A stretch of 64,000 nucleotides of DNA from Pelagibacteraceae bacterium AG-325-C10 (GCA_003282975.1 QBYD01000003.1:1-64000); one strand, 5' to 3'; shown: positions 22,569-34,191, counted from the stretch's first letter. The notes: a model not told the origin generated them from the sequence alone. Made by a program: numbers and translations.

Positions 22569-23900
22569 TTACTTAATTTTTTTTAGGATTAAATCTACAC
22601 ATCTATTTAATAATTCTTTGTTTTCACTTTCGCCCATCACTCTTATTTTAGACTCAGTGCCTGATTTTCTAACCAATATTCGTCCCTGACCCTTTATTAA
22701 TTTTTCTGCAATTTTTATGGATTTTTTTATATCTGGATAATTTATTATATCTTTGTTTTTTACTTCTATATTTTTTAAAATTTGTGGGGTCTTTTTAAAT
22801 TTGTTAAAGAAAGTACTGGCTTTTTTTCCTTTTCTGATTGCAAACAATGCTTCTAATGCAACAAGTAATCCATCTCCTGTTGTTGCAAACTTTCCTAGAA
22901 TAATATGACCAGACTGTTCACCACCTAAATTAAATTTATTTTTTTGCATTTTTTCTTTTACATATCTGTCACCTACATTTGCCCTTATAAATTTAATTTT
23001 TTCAACTTTAAAAAATTTTTCTAATCCATAGTTTGACATCAAAGTTCCGACCACACCACCTTTCAACATTTTTTTTAATTTCCACCTTTTTGCCAAAGCT
23101 GCAATTATTTGATCACCATCAATAATATCTCCCTTTTCATCACACATAATAATTCTATCAGCGTCACCATCTAAAGAAATGCCTAAATGTGCTTTGTTTT
23201 TTTTTACAGCAAACTTGATTTTGTTGGGATAAGTTGAGCCACATTTTTTATTTATGTTAAGCCCGTTTGGTTTTATACCAATTGTAATTACTTTTGCACC
23301 TAATGATTTTAATAATTCTGGACCAGCTTTGTATCCCGCACCATTTGCGCAATCAATAACAATTCTTAAACCTCTTAGATTAAAATCCTTAGTAAAATTT
23401 TTTTTCAAAATTTTTATATAATCTTTTGTCCCAGTTTCTAATCGTTTTACTCTTCCTAATTTCTGAGCTTGAGACAAATGAATTGAAACTTTTTTATCAA
23501 TCATACTTTCTATTTTTTTTTCAATTTTATCGGACAATTTCATTCCGTCAGGACCAAATAGTTTTAATCCATTATCTTGATGTGGATTATGTGAGGCTGT
23601 GATCATAATTCCCATATTTGCCTTCATTGATTTTGTTAGCATTGCCAAACCATTTGTAGGTAAAGGTCCTAACGTATAAACATGCATACCTGCAGATGTT
23701 AATCCTGAGACCAGCGCAGGTTCTAAAGTATAGCCAGAAAGTCTAGTATCTTTTGCAATTATTGCTGTTTGTTTAATTTTTTTTTGTGATCTAAAGTAAG
23801 TTCCCGACGCTAAGCCAAATTTAAAAAACATATCACCATTAATATTCTTACTATTAACTGGACCTCTAATTCCATCAGTTCCAAAATATTTTTTTGCCAT
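22569..23900 (-). CDS. glmM: Phosphoglucosamine mutase
   Basis: KYFGTDGIRGPVN; GIMITASHNPHQDNGLKLF; SLDGDADRIIMCDE. Confidence 0.97.
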   Translation of the reverse strand: MAKKYFGTDGIRGPVNSKNINGDMFFKFGLASGTYFRSQKKIKQTAIIAKDTRLSGYTLEPALVSGLTSAGMHVYTLGPLPTNGLAMLTKSMKANMGIMITASHNPHQDNGLKLFGPDGMKLSDKIEKKIESMIDKKVSIHLSQAQKLGRVKRLETGTKDYIKILKKNFTKDFNLRGLRIVIDCANGAGYKAGPELLKSLGAKVITIGIKPNGLNINKKCGSTYPNKIKFAVKKNKAHLGISLDGDADRIIMCDEKGDIIDGDQIIAALAKRWKLKKMLKGGVVGTLMSNYGLEKFFKVEKIKFIRANVGDRYVKEKMQKNKFNLGGEQSGHIILGKFATTGDGLLVALEALFAIRKGKKASTFFNKFKKTPQILKNIEVKNKDIINYPDIKKSIKIAEKLIKGQGRILVRKSGTESKIRVMGESENKELLNRCVDLILKKIK

Positions 23901-24952
23901 CAGTTTTTCAATAACTCTTTAAAGACTTTTACTCCTTGAATCAATTCGTTTACATCATGAATTCTTAAAATTTGTACTCCTTGCATCATCAAGTATATAG
24001 AGGATGCAATTGTTCCCCCAATTCTATTCTTAGAGTCATTTTTTTTTGCAATTTCCTTAATAAATCTTTTTCTTGAATTTCCAACAAGTATAGGAAAACC
24101 AAGGCTGTGAAAAATAGAAATTTTTCTAATTAAATTCATATTATGTTTCAAATTTTTTCCAAAACCTATGCCCGGATCTAGAATTATTTTATCATGTTCT
24201 ATACCAATAGATCTTAGAGTTTTAATTTTCTTCTCAAAAAAATCGTAAATATCTAATAATTCATTTTTATAAGTGGGTTTAATTTGCATATTTTCTGGGG
24301 TACCTTTTGAGTGATGAATTACGAGAGGAATTTGATATTTTTTTAAAATATTTAAGGTTTTTTTATCGTAATTTAATCCAGACACATCATTTATAATTTT
24401 AACACCTAGTTTAATACCTTTTTCCATTAACTCTGATTTTCTAGTATCTAATGATACATGGACTTTTTTGCAGACTGGTCTGAGTATTCTATAAATTCTA
24501 TTCCACTCATTTTTTGGATTTACGGTTTTAGACCCTGGTCTTGTTGACTCACCGCCAACATCAATTAAATTAGCTCCATCTCTGATCATTTCAAATGCAT
24601 GTTTTATACCTTTGCTTGTTGTATTAAATTTTCCACCATCTGAAAAACTATCTGGTGTAAGATTTAATACTCCCATAATATTTGGTAACTTTTGAAAATT
24701 TAAATTTGAAAAATTTTTATTTTTTAATGTAATTTTCTTAAGATCAAAAATTACTTGTTTTTGTTGTGATTTAGATAATTTTTTTATATCTTTAAAAAAT
24801 ATTTTTTTTTCTGATTTTCTTGTTATTAATTCTATATGGTCAAAGGATATTTCCTGTAGACCATTCAAAGGAAGTGAATTTTTTTTACTTAATAATTTTT
24901 TTGACTCTTTGCCATAGTAGAAATTACACACTCTAGTGTAATATCTTGTCAT
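23900..24952 (-). CDS. folP: Dihydropteroate synthase
   Basis: IMGVLNLTPDSFSDGG; INDVSG; DPGIGFGKNLKHN. Confidence 0.96.
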   Translation of the reverse strand: MTRYYTRVCNFYYGKESKKLLSKKNSLPLNGLQEISFDHIELITRKSEKKIFFKDIKKLSKSQQKQVIFDLKKITLKNKNFSNLNFQKLPNIMGVLNLTPDSFSDGGKFNTTSKGIKHAFEMIRDGANLIDVGGESTRPGSKTVNPKNEWNRIYRILRPVCKKVHVSLDTRKSELMEKGIKLGVKIINDVSGLNYDKKTLNILKKYQIPLVIHHSKGTPENMQIKPTYKNELLDIYDFFEKKIKTLRSIGIEHDKIILDPGIGFGKNLKHNMNLIRKISIFHSLGFPILVGNSRKRFIKEIAKKNDSKNRIGGTIASSIYLMMQGVQILRIHDVNELIQGVKVFKELLKN

Positions 24953-24958
24953 CTAATA

Positions 24959-26866
24959 TTAATGAACTATTTTTGGCTTCAAGCCCATAGCGCCTAGGGC
25001 TGAATTTTGATCATCGTTTTCTTCAGGTTTCTCAATTATTTTATCTTTTGGATATAAATTTTTACTGATTATATTTTCAATTTCTTCACCTGTTAATGTT
25101 TCATATGTCATTAGCGCTTTAGCTATCTTGTGTAAATCATCTATTTTCTCAGTTAATATTTTCTTTGCTTGATTGTAACCTTCGTCAATTAGTTTTCTTA
25201 TTTCTTTGTCTATTTTCTGGGAAGTCTCTTCTGAAACTGATTGTGTTTGAGTAACAGATCTACCCAAGAATACCTCCTCTTGATTTTCACCATATTCTAC
25301 AGGTCCCATTACTTCACTCATACCATACTTTGTCACCATTGCTCTAGCAAGTTGAGTTGCTTGATTTATATCTGATCCACTTCCACCGCCAGCTCCTGTG
25401 GATATATCATCTTTTCCAAAAATTATTTCCTCGGCAACTCTACCACCAAAACAAACTGCCATTCTAGCTTTTAAATACTTAATTGAATATCCATGCTTGT
25501 CTCTTTCTGGTAAATTCATAACCATACCAAGTGCTCTACCTCTTGGAATAATAGTAGCTTTGTGAATTGGGTCATAACTAGGCATATTAAACGATACTAA
25601 AGCATGGCCACCTTCATGATATGCTGTAAGTTTTTTTTCATCTTCAGTCATTACCATTGAACGTCTTTCAGCACCCATCATTACTTTGTCTTTGGCTTCT
25701 TCAAATTCTGTTAAAGTCACAATTCTTTTATTTTTTCTTGCCGCTAATAAAGCTGCCTCATTTACTAAATTTGCAAGATCAGCTCCTGAAAATCCCGGCG
25801 TACCTCTAGCTATAGTTCTTAAATTTACATCTGGAGCCATTTTGATTTTTTTAACGTGAACTTTTAAAATTTTTTCTCTTCCAATTATATCTGGATTAGA
25901 AACAACCACTTGTCTATCAAATCTACCTGGTCTTAATAAAGCCGGATCAAGAACGTCTGGTCGGTTAGTTGCAGCAATTATAATCACACCTTCATTAGTA
26001 TCAAAACCATCCATTTCAACTAACAATTGGTTTAGTGTTTGTTCTCTTTCATCATTTCCACCACCTAAGCCAGCACCTCTACTTCTTCCCACTGCATCAA
26101 TTTCATCAATAAATATTATACATGGAGAATTTTTTTTACCTTGTTCAAACATATCTCTTACTCTTGATGCTCCAACACCAACAAACATTTCTACAAAGTC
26201 TGACCCAGATATTGTGAAAAAAGGTACGCCCGCTTCTCCAGCAATTGCTCTAGCCAATAATGTTTTACCAGTTCCAGGAGGTCCAACTAATAATGCACCT
26301 CTAGGTATCTTTCCACCTAACCTACTAAATTTTTTTGGATCTTTTAAAAATTCAACTATTTCTTCAACTTCTTCTTTAGCTTCTTCAACTCCTGCAACAT
26401 CATTAAAAGTAACTTTCCCTTTGAGTTCATTCATCATTTTGGCTTTTGATTTTCCAAAACCCATAGCGCCACCTTTTCCACCTTGCATTTGTCTCATAAA
26501 AAAAATCCATACTGCGATTAGTAATAACATTGGAAACCATGAGAGTAGCACACCAAACAATGAAGGCATTTTTTCTTCCAAAGGTGCAGCTGAAATACTC
26601 ACACCCTTATCAGATAATTTTTCAATTAAATTTGGATCATTTGGAGAATATGTAGAAAATGAGTTTCCATTTGAGTAAACTCCTTTTATATTATTACCCT
26701 GTATTTCAACCTTTAAAACTTCACCATTTTCGACTGATGTTAAAAATTCTGAAAATATGATTTGGTTTCCACCTCTTATATTTGATTGGGGATTTTTAAA
26801 CATATTGTATAGACCAATTGTTAAAAAAACAATGATGCCCCACATAGCTAGATTTTTTAAATTCAT
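24959..26866 (-). CDS. ftsH: ATP-dependent zinc metalloprotease FtsH
   Basis: AAA motif [28 protein letters not shown] zinc site. Confidence 0.98.
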   Translation of the reverse strand: MNLKNLAMWGIIVFLTIGLYNMFKNPQSNIRGGNQIIFSEFLTSVENGEVLKVEIQGNNIKGVYSNGNSFSTYSPNDPNLIEKLSDKGVSISAAPLEEKMPSLFGVLLSWFPMLLLIAVWIFFMRQMQGGKGGAMGFGKSKAKMMNELKGKVTFNDVAGVEEAKEEVEEIVEFLKDPKKFSRLGGKIPRGALLVGPPGTGKTLLARAIAGEAGVPFFTISGSDFVEMFVGVGASRVRDMFEQGKKNSPCIIFIDEIDAVGRSRGAGLGGGNDEREQTLNQLLVEMDGFDTNEGVIIIAATNRPDVLDPALLRPGRFDRQVVVSNPDIIGREKILKVHVKKIKMAPDVNLRTIARGTPGFSGADLANLVNEAALLAARKNKRIVTLTEFEEAKDKVMMGAERRSMVMTEDEKKLTAYHEGGHALVSFNMPSYDPIHKATIIPRGRALGMVMNLPERDKHGYSIKYLKARMAVCFGGRVAEEIIFGKDDISTGAGGGSGSDINQATQLARAMVTKYGMSEVMGPVEYGENQEEVFLGRSVTQTQSVSEETSQKIDKEIRKLIDEGYNQAKKILTEKIDDLHKIAKALMTYETLTGEEIENIISKNLYPKDKIIEKPEENDDQNSALGAMGLKPKIVH

Positions 26867-26929
26867 ACGTATAAGATAAGAATTATTGTAAGTTTAACAA
26901 GTGACAAAATATCATTAAATAATTGTATT

Positions 26930-27958
26930 TTACGTCTCTTTTGACACAATTATAGTATCATTTACTTTTTTAATTACACAACCACCTAACGTTAATTTTA
27001 ATGGAGATTTTGCTTTTACACTCTGTAAAATTTTATCTATTTTTTTTCCTCTAACAGGATAATATTTTTTTCCAATAATTTTTAATACGTCTGTAAATGA
27101 TCTAAACACAACTTCATCCGAGTGTGAAAAAAAATTTTTTTTTAAAATAAGTTTATCTTTAGTTGACAAAATAGTTATGTTTTTTTCTAAATTTTCCTTA
27201 ACATAATATTTAATATTTTCATTGGCTAATTTCAAATTTCTAATTGTTAAAAAAAGTTTATTTTTATCTAATCCCTCTAAACCTAATTGATTTATAAAAT
27301 TTCTTACTTTAACTCTTTTAAATTTATCGTTGTTATTTGATGGATCTTTCACATATGATCCGAAAACATACTTACTTAAATAAACTAAATCATTTTTGTT
27401 AATTTCTAATAAAGGTCTTATTAAATTAACCGTATCTCTTTGTGTCTCCTTATCTAATGAAACTAATCCATTAAGACCACTTCCTCTTAAAATTCTAATA
27501 AAAAAATTTTCAAATAAATCATCTAAGTGATGACCTAATAAAATATTTTTTATTTTAAATTTATTAGCCTTTTTAATTAATAATTTATATCTTTTATCTC
27601 TAGAGATAGATTGGATGTTTTTTTCTGGCTTAGATCCTTTCCATGTTAAAATATTAAGATTAATAGAAAAATTTTTTAGAAGTTTTTGAACACTTTTTGC
27701 TTCTGTTGTTGAATTTATTCTTAGTCTATGATCAACAAGAAAATATTTTACATCTAAAGATTTTTTTAAAGAATAAATTTTTGTCAAAAATGAAAGTGCA
27801 AGACTATCTGGACCACCTGATACCGCCACTATTACACTTTTTTTAACTTTTAGATTCTTTTCAAATTTTTTATAAATTCGAAGAGTGCGTTTATCCTTTA
27901 ATTTGTCTAATAAAAACTTACGAGTCTTGTTTTGTGCATTCAAATTTTTTTGACTCAT
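26930..27958 (-). CDS. tilS: tRNA(Ile)-lysidine synthase
   Basis: VAVSGGPDSLALSFL PP-loop; GHHLDDLFENFFIRILRGSG; next to ftsH. Confidence 0.94.
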   Translation of the reverse strand: MSQKNLNAQNKTRKFLLDKLKDKRTLRIYKKFEKNLKVKKSVIVAVSGGPDSLALSFLTKIYSLKKSLDVKYFLVDHRLRINSTTEAKSVQKLLKNFSINLNILTWKGSKPEKNIQSISRDKRYKLLIKKANKFKIKNILLGHHLDDLFENFFIRILRGSGLNGLVSLDKETQRDTVNLIRPLLEINKNDLVYLSKYVFGSYVKDPSNNNDKFKRVKVRNFINQLGLEGLDKNKLFLTIRNLKLANENIKYYVKENLEKNITILSTKDKLILKKNFFSHSDEVVFRSFTDVLKIIGKKYYPVRGKKIDKILQSVKAKSPLKLTLGGCVIKKVNDTIIVSKET

Positions 27959-28913
27959 ACTTTGCTTTTTGAATTACAGATTGATTTGCATTAGGGTATT
28001 GTAATTCAACACCATTAATCATTTTACAACCTTGATCTTTTTCTCCTATCTGAACCATTGATACACCAAGTTTTAATAAATTTATAGGAGCCTTATTCCC
28101 TTTTGGATATTTTTGATAACCCTCTAGGTAAGCTGATGCAGCATCAGTATAAAGTTGTCTTATTCTAAATGTTTCTGCATACCAATATTGAGCACTTCCT
28201 GCTAATTCATGTTCTCTATTTGATAAAACAAATTCTCTAAATGCCCTTTCTGCGGTGCTATAGTCTCCAACTTTTAAGAAACTAGTAGCAAACTCATATT
28301 GTTTTTTTGGTGATAAATCTTGTGGAAGTATTTTTTCCTCAGCTTGAAAAGTTTCAGTTACAACTGTTGCTGTTGTGTCGACAGATTGGATCTGCTGAGA
28401 TGTTTCAGAAGTTTCTGTATCTTTATATGATATTGATCCAAGGTCTTGAGGTTGAGAAGTGCCTGGTAATATTTGGTTAGACTCTATTTTGGGTTTTGAT
28501 GTCATCTTTGTTGTTGCTCCAGCGTTCATTGATGTCTCAATATCTTGAAATCTTATTTGATTGTCAGCCTGAATTTTAGACAATCTATTGGATAATTTAT
28601 CTAATTTAAAATTTATTTCCTCAAATTTATTTGTAAGTTGTCTAAATTGATCTTCTACTTCTGATAATTTTAATAAATGTCTTGTAAGAACATCTTCAGA
28701 ATTAACATCCAATTCAACATTAGAACTTTCTTTATTTGAAGTTTTTATCTCAATTGAACCTGAGTAAACTGCTCTTTCAAGAGTTTTAAGATCATTCTGT
28801 ATATTTTCTAATGTTTCATAAATATTATGATTATCTGCAAAAGAAATTTTAGTAGAAATTAAGCTTATTATAAAAAATATGTTTAGAATTATTATTTTTA
28901 ATGAAAACCTCAT
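27918..28913 (-). CDS. cpoB: Tol-Pal system coordinator CpoB/YbgF
   Basis: Signal peptide, coiled coil, C-terminal TPR (AERAFREFVLSNREHELAGSAQYWYAETF); downstream of pal. Confidence 0.88.
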   Translation of the reverse strand: MRFSLKIIILNIFFIISLISTKISFADNHNIYETLENIQNDLKTLERAVYSGSIEIKTSNKESSNVELDVNSEDVLTRHLLKLSEVEDQFRQLTNKFEEINFKLDKLSNRLSKIQADNQIRFQDIETSMNAGATTKMTSKPKIESNQILPGTSQPQDLGSISYKDTETSETSQQIQSVDTTATVVTETFQAEEKILPQDLSPKKQYEFATSFLKVGDYSTAERAFREFVLSNREHELAGSAQYWYAETFRIRQLYTDAASAYLEGYQKYPKGNKAPINLLKLGVSMVQIGEKDQGCKMINGVELQYPNANQSVIQKAKYESKKFECTKQDS

Positions 28914-28947
28914 GACAAAATTAGTTTATGATTATAAAAATGGCAAA

Positions 28948-28984
28948 AAAAAGACCCTAAAACTTGTAGCCTTAGGGTCTTTAA
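28948..28984 (-). terminator. Rho-independent terminator downstream of pal
   Basis: Minus-strand AAAGACCCTAAGGCTACAAGTTTTAGGGTCTTTTTTTT: stem plus T-tract. Confidence 0.85.
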
Positions 28985-28994
28985 ATTAATTTTG

Positions 28995-29516
28995 TTAATT
29001 TGCTTTAACAGTTACTGATCTTCTGTTTTTTGACCAAGCTAATGGACTTGAACCACCATCCACTGGTCTTTCTTTACCATAACTAAGAACTGATATTCTG
29101 TCTGAAGAAATTCCGTAAGTCATTAGGTAATCCTTAGCTGAATTTGCTCTTCTCTCTCCTAAAGCTAAGTTATACTCTCTAGTCCCTCTTTCATCAGCGT
29201 GTCCTTCTAAAACTATGTTGATGCTAGAATTTTTTCTCAACCATGCTGCTTGAGCTCTTAAAGTTTCTCTTGAAGCAGTAGTTAAAATTGACTCGTTTGT
29301 TGCAAAAAAAACTCTGTCAGGAACACCATCGGCTAAATATTCCACTGTATCTGTTCCAGTATAAACATCACTTTGCATTTGTCCTTGGATGTCTGTTGAA
29401 GTTACTTCTTTTTTTGTTGCACAGGCTGATAACACCAGGCATGCTGCTAATAACAATAGTGTGTTTTTAAAAATTTTGCTTAGTATCATTAAATTGCTCC
29501 TTGCTGCTAATTTCAA
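28995..29516 (-). CDS. pal: Peptidoglycan-associated lipoprotein Pal
   Basis: Lipobox LVLSAC; OmpA-like NIVLEGHADERGTREYNLALGERRANSAKDYL. Confidence 0.95.
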   Translation of the reverse strand: MKLAARSNLMILSKIFKNTLLLLAACLVLSACATKKEVTSTDIQGQMQSDVYTGTDTVEYLADGVPDRVFFATNESILTTASRETLRAQAAWLRKNSSINIVLEGHADERGTREYNLALGERRANSAKDYLMTYGISSDRISVLSYGKERPVDGGSSPLAWSKNRRSVTVKAN

Positions 29517-29586
29517 TTATCTAGTTTTTCACAACTAATTAGAGGTTTCAAGTCTAAAAATCAAGATATTTCAATTAATTAACTAA

Positions 29587-30930
29587 CTAATTACTTAATA
29601 AAGATGACCATGATGGGTCTGAAGCATCAGTTGGAGTGGTCACTAAACGCTCATTATATCCGGTTAAATCAATAGACCATAGTTTAGCAGAAAATCCTTC
29701 ACCTTTTGCGTTAGTCTTTGTTTCTCTATAAAAAATCAAGACTCTACCATTAGGTGACCAAGATGGGGCTTCTTGATAATAATTTTCGGTTAATAGTCTT
29801 TCCCCAGTTCCATCAGTTCTCATAACGCCAATATAAAATTTTCCACTATGCAACTTTGTAAAAGCAATTAGATCTCCTCTTGGAGACCAAACTGGTGTTC
29901 CATAAATCCCATTACCAAATGAAATTCTCTTTACATCACTACCATCATTTTTCATAATATAAATTTGTTGGTATCCACTTCTATCAGAATTAAATGCAAT
30001 GAATTTTCCATTTGGAGAATAAGATGGAGATGTGTCAATTGAAGGATGATTTGTAATTCGTTCAACTATCCTGTTTTCCAAGTCCATTGTAAAAATATCT
30101 GACTTACCATCTTTAGCAAAACTCATTATTATTTTTTTACCATCTGGAGAAAATCTTGGAGCAAATGTCATCCCTGGAAAATCTCCAACCACCTCTTGGG
30201 TCCCTGTCTCAATATCTAAAAGATATACTCTAGGTAAATTTTTAAAGTATGACAAATATGTAACCATTTGACTAGTGGGATTAAATCTTGGAGTTAATAC
30301 AAGTTCATTTCCAAGTGTCAAAAACTTATTATTAGCTCCATCTTGATCCATTATTGCTAATTTTTTTTTTCTTTGTGTTTTTGGACCCTCTTCAGCAACA
30401 TAAATTATTCTAGTATCAAAATATCCTTTTTCCCCTGTTAGTCTTTCATAAATTTTATCTGATATTATATGTCCAACTCTTCTCCAGTTATTAGGAACTG
30501 TAGTAAATGCAAGTGCCATCATTTCTTTACCTGCAAGTACGTCCCATAATCTAAATTCAACTCTTAATTTTTCATCAATATATGTTACTTTGCCAGTGAT
30601 CAACGCTTGAGCTTTAATTAAATTCCAATCTTCAAATCTTGGTTTTAAATTTGCAATATCTGGTGCTTGTAAAAATGCATCTTTGTTTAACGGATTAAAG
30701 AGGCCAGATGTTCTTAAATTATTTTCAACAATAATTGAAATCTCAGATCCAATATTCTCTTTATCAAGAATTTTTTCAAAGCTTTTTCTAGAATTTTCAT
30801 CAATAGATAACGGTGAGACTGCTAATGGTAATGGGTTTAAATTTCCTCTTGTAATATCAACTTCAATTAAAGCAAATACCTTAATTGGAATTATTAAAAA
30901 TAAACATATAAAAATTAATTTTTTTTTCAT
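29587..30930 (-). CDS. tolB: Tol-Pal translocation protein TolB
   Basis: Repeated beta-propeller motifs ([29 protein letters not shown]). Confidence 0.95.
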   Translation of the reverse strand: MKKKLIFICLFLIIPIKVFALIEVDITRGNLNPLPLAVSPLSIDENSRKSFEKILDKENIGSEISIIVENNLRTSGLFNPLNKDAFLQAPDIANLKPRFEDWNLIKAQALITGKVTYIDEKLRVEFRLWDVLAGKEMMALAFTTVPNNWRRVGHIISDKIYERLTGEKGYFDTRIIYVAEEGPKTQRKKKLAIMDQDGANNKFLTLGNELVLTPRFNPTSQMVTYLSYFKNLPRVYLLDIETGTQEVVGDFPGMTFAPRFSPDGKKIIMSFAKDGKSDIFTMDLENRIVERITNHPSIDTSPSYSPNGKFIAFNSDRSGYQQIYIMKNDGSDVKRISFGNGIYGTPVWSPRGDLIAFTKLHSGKFYIGVMRTDGTGERLLTENYYQEAPSWSPNGRVLIFYRETKTNAKGEGFSAKLWSIDLTGYNERLVTTPTDASDPSWSSLLSN

Positions 30931-30939
30931 TTACTTATC

Positions 30940-31818
30940 TTAACCTTCTAACATCTCTCTTGCATCAAAATTTAATTGTAATTCTTTCCATCTTTCATAT
31001 CCTGTATTTGGAACTCTTAACGGCTGACACAATTTAACTGCTCTTAAAGCACTTTCTGCTAAAACTTTATAGAACCCTTGACCAGGTTTATTCATTCTAG
31101 CATGATCTAATATTTCAGTTTTTGCAACCGATCCATCTGGCTCCAATTTTAATTTAATTCTAACTAATAAATCCTCATTGTAAGGCAAACCTAGTGGAAT
31201 ACTCCAACAACCAAAAATTTGTGCCTTTAAAGCATCTTCCTCACTTAAAGTTAGTTTATTAGACTCAATATTTCTATCTTGATCTTGTGTAATATCATTA
31301 TTCTTCTTTATATTATCTATTTCCTCAATTTTAGATTTATCAATTAAAGCTGCTATGTTGCTTGGATCAAATAAATCTTTTTTTTCGAACTCTGATACTT
31401 GTTTTACTTCATTATCTACTTTTTCAGGATTTTGTCTGGTTTCTTTTTTCTTTTCGATTTTCTTAACTGTTTTATCCGGTAGAGGGATAGCCTCTGGTTT
31501 TTGGTTATCAATTTTTTCTTTTTGGTTATCTAACGAAACAACGGTTTTAGTTTTTGATTTTTTAACTTTTTTTGGAGGAGCTTGTTCAGATACTAATTTT
31601 TTTTCTTTTTCTTTCAACTTCTTTTTCTTTTTTTTTTCAATTATTTTTTTTGCTTTAGGTGCAAAAGGGATATTTGTCTTTTCTGCAATTTGTATTAGTT
31701 CAACTGAGACTACTGGAGGAATATCAATTGGTTTTTTTGCTAAAAAAGGGAGACTCATTGCTGTAATAAAAATTAGAGCACCATGTAAAACAGAAGATAT
31801 AATTAAACTCCTATTCAC
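30940..31818 (-). CDS. tolA: TolA-like energy-transducing protein
   Basis: N-terminal TM, lysine/glutamate-rich middle, TonB/TolA-like C-terminus; located between tolR and tolB. Confidence 0.88.
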   Translation of the reverse strand: MNRSLIISSVLHGALIFITAMSLPFLAKKPIDIPPVVSVELIQIAEKTNIPFAPKAKKIIEKKKKKKLKEKEKKLVSEQAPPKKVKKSKTKTVVSLDNQKEKIDNQKPEAIPLPDKTVKKIEKKKETRQNPEKVDNEVKQVSEFEKKDLFDPSNIAALIDKSKIEEIDNIKKNNDITQDQDRNIESNKLTLSEEDALKAQIFGCWSIPLGLPYNEDLLVRIKLKLEPDGSVAKTEILDHARMNKPGQGFYKVLAESALRAVKLCQPLRVPNTGYERWKELQLNFDAREMLEG

Positions 31819-31824
31819 TTTAAA

Positions 31825-32241
31825 TTACCTTTGTTTTAATGGTTCAGAAATCAATGCAACTTTTGTAAAGCCGGAGCCTGATAACAATCCCATTATTTCA
31901 AGGACTCTGCCATAATTTATAGTTTTATCTCCTCGAACATAAATTCTTGTATCTGTTCTATTTTTTGAGACTGCTAATACTTTTGCAATTATATTATCAA
32001 ATTCAACCTTTGCTTCTTGAATGAAAATCTCTCCTTTTGAATTAATAGAAAGAGTAAGCGGTTCTGCTTCCTCTGGAAGAGAGTCAGCTGAACTTTCTGG
32101 TAAATCAACTTGTACTCCAACGGTTAATAATGGAGCTGTAACCATAAAAATAATTAGAAGAACTAACATAACATCAACAAAAGGGGTTACGTTGATTTCG
32201 CTAATTGGTTCTTTTGATAAACGATTAAGTTTAAAAGCCAT
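31825..32241 (-). CDS. tolR: ExbD/TolR biopolymer transport protein
   Basis: EINVTPFVDVMLVLLIIFMVTAPLL. Confidence 0.95.
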   Translation of the reverse strand: MAFKLNRLSKEPISEINVTPFVDVMLVLLIIFMVTAPLLTVGVQVDLPESSADSLPEEAEPLTLSINSKGEIFIQEAKVEFDNIIAKVLAVSKNRTDTRIYVRGDKTINYGRVLEIMGLLSGSGFTKVALISEPLKQR

Positions 32242-32916
32242 TTAGATAATTGTTAAAAATTTTTTAGAGAAGTTTTCTAGTTTTTGAGAATATTTTTGAG
32301 AATCTGTATTGAATTTATTATAGGCTACGACAGCTGGAATGGCAGCTAACAATCCAAGAGCTGTAGCGAATAAAGCTTCTGCAATACCTGGTGCAACAAT
32401 AGCTAAACTAGTATTTCTTGAAATTGCTATTGACTGAAACGAATTCATTATTCCCCAGACTGTTCCAAATAAACCTATAAAGGGTGCAGTTGAACCTACC
32501 GTTGCCAGAAAAGTAAATCCTTTTTCAATATTTGTCATTTGTTTTTCAACTCCAGACTCTAACATTGCAGTCATTCTCTCACTTAAATTTGTTTTAGATT
32601 TCTTTTTTAATAATCCTTCCATAGCACTTTGAAAAATTAGAGCCATTGGATCTTCAACTTTTGTTGGTAAACTGTTATAAAAATTTTCAGCAGATTTTGA
32701 GTTCCAAAATTTTTCTTCAAATTCCTCTGATGATTTATTTATTTTTTTAAATAATCTAAACTTTTCAATGATTACTGCCCAAGAATATATTGAGCATAAA
32801 ATCAAAATTATAATTACAGATTTTACTACTATATCTGCTCGTAAAAAAAGGCTTAGCAAAGAAAAATCAGTATTGGTTCCTAGTCCAACTGCTTGAGATG
32901 CAATATCAGCTTCCAT
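32242..32916 (-). CDS. tolQ: MotA/TolQ/ExbB proton channel protein TolQ
   Basis: FLATVGSTAPFIGLFGTVWGIMNSFQSIA. Confidence 0.96.
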   Translation of the reverse strand: MEADIASQAVGLGTNTDFSLLSLFLRADIVVKSVIIILILCSIYSWAVIIEKFRLFKKINKSSEEFEEKFWNSKSAENFYNSLPTKVEDPMALIFQSAMEGLLKKKSKTNLSERMTAMLESGVEKQMTNIEKGFTFLATVGSTAPFIGLFGTVWGIMNSFQSIAISRNTSLAIVAPGIAEALFATALGLLAAIPAVVAYNKFNTDSQKYSQKLENFSKKFLTII

Positions 32917-32967
32917 GGTTACTCTTCACACTTAAATGTGTCATGAATTTGTCTTTGTATTTATTGA

Positions 32968-33462
32968 CTAATCTTCGAGTTTATAAGTTTCATAATAAAA
33001 ACTGGCTATTAGAATAGCATCTGCTTTATTTGAGTCTTTTTTTCTTGATAATTGTGATGAAAAATATGGAAAAACTTCAATTGCTCTTGCTCTGCTCGCG
33101 TCTTTTTCTGAATTTATAAGGTTAAAATATTTTTTCCATTTTGCTGGTCTTACAAAATACATTGGTAGTTGCATTGCAGAACAAATTCCTTTTAAAATTC
33201 CAAATGATTGACCAAAATTAAACATACTAGTCACCCCTTGACCTGGCATTGCGGATACTTGTTCAATTACCACTTTTATATCTTTTTTATCAATCTTTTT
33301 AATTCTATTAGAAATTTCATTAAAAGTTTGAGAACCATTCACTTGTTTTTTATTTTTCTTACCCTCTATCATTGTAGGCATTTCCACAACATCAATTATT
33401 TTTCCATCCTGAAAAAAACAAATCGATCCTGAAATACCTGGGTCAATTCCAATAACTAACAT
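32968..33462 (-). CDS. RuvC-family Holliday junction resolvase-like protein (RNase H fold), divergent
   Basis: GIDPGISGSICFF N-terminus, VIEQVSAMPGQG, C-terminal KADAILIA; sits beside yebC where ruvC often lies. Confidence 0.75.
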   Translation of the reverse strand: MLVIGIDPGISGSICFFQDGKIIDVVEMPTMIEGKKNKKQVNGSQTFNEISNRIKKIDKKDIKVVIEQVSAMPGQGVTSMFNFGQSFGILKGICSAMQLPMYFVRPAKWKKYFNLINSEKDASRARAIEVFPYFSSQLSRKKDSNKADAILIASFYYETYKLED

Positions 33463-34187
33463 TAGATATTACCGAGTTGAACATTTGAATAAACATTTTG
33501 TACATCATCATCATCCTCAATGGTTTCTAAAAATTCAATTACATCCTCTCTTCTATCATTTGTAACATTAACACTATTTAATGGAACCCACTCAATCTCT
33601 GTTGAAATAAAATTTGCAACTATCTTTTCTAATTTTTTTTTAACATTATAAATTTCACTCACGGGACATTGAATTTCATGAAATTCATCATGTGAAATGC
33701 ATTCATCTGCACCCGACTCTATAGCTAGCTCAAAAATATTTTCATCGGAAATTTCATTTCTATCAATCTTGATAATACCTAATTGATTAAAATTGTGAGA
33801 AGCGGATCCCTGCGTCCCTAAACTTCCACCACTTTTTTGAAATATAGTTCTAATATTTGAGGCAGTTCTATTTTTATTGTCAGTTAAAGTTTCAACTATA
33901 ACTGCTATTTTATCAGGACCAAAACCCTCATATCTCAAATTTTCAAAATTTACCCCTGATGCAGCAGCAGATTTATCTATTGCTCTTTCTATATTATCCT
34001 TTGGCATATTAGCAGATCTTGCTGCTTGAATTGCAGACCTTAACCTTGGATTCATTGCGGGATCTTTGTCTCCTAGTTTTGCTGCTACAGTGATTTCTTT
34101 TGATAATTTTGAAAATATTTTTGAACGTTGTTTATCAGCTTTTCCTTTTTTATGTTTTATACCAGCCCAATGAGAATGTCCCGCCAT
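33462..34187 (-). CDS. yebC: YebC/PmpR-family protein
   Basis: MAGHSHWAGIKHKKGKADKQRSKIFSKLSKEI. Confidence 0.97.
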   Translation of the reverse strand: MAGHSHWAGIKHKKGKADKQRSKIFSKLSKEITVAAKLGDKDPAMNPRLRSAIQAARSANMPKDNIERAIDKSAAASGVNFENLRYEGFGPDKIAVIVETLTDNKNRTASNIRTIFQKSGGSLGTQGSASHNFNQLGIIKIDRNEISDENIFELAIESGADECISHDEFHEIQCPVSEIYNVKKKLEKIVANFISTEIEWVPLNSVNVTNDRREDVIEFLETIEDDDDVQNVYSNVQLGNI

Positions 34188-34191
34188 TTTT

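Noticed and set aside
26214-26678. 154-aa plus-strand ORF
   Set aside because: Antisense to the highly conserved ftsH coding sequence
31355-31915. 186-aa plus-strand ORF, Phe/Ser-rich
   Set aside because: Antisense shadow of the lysine-rich tolA coding region
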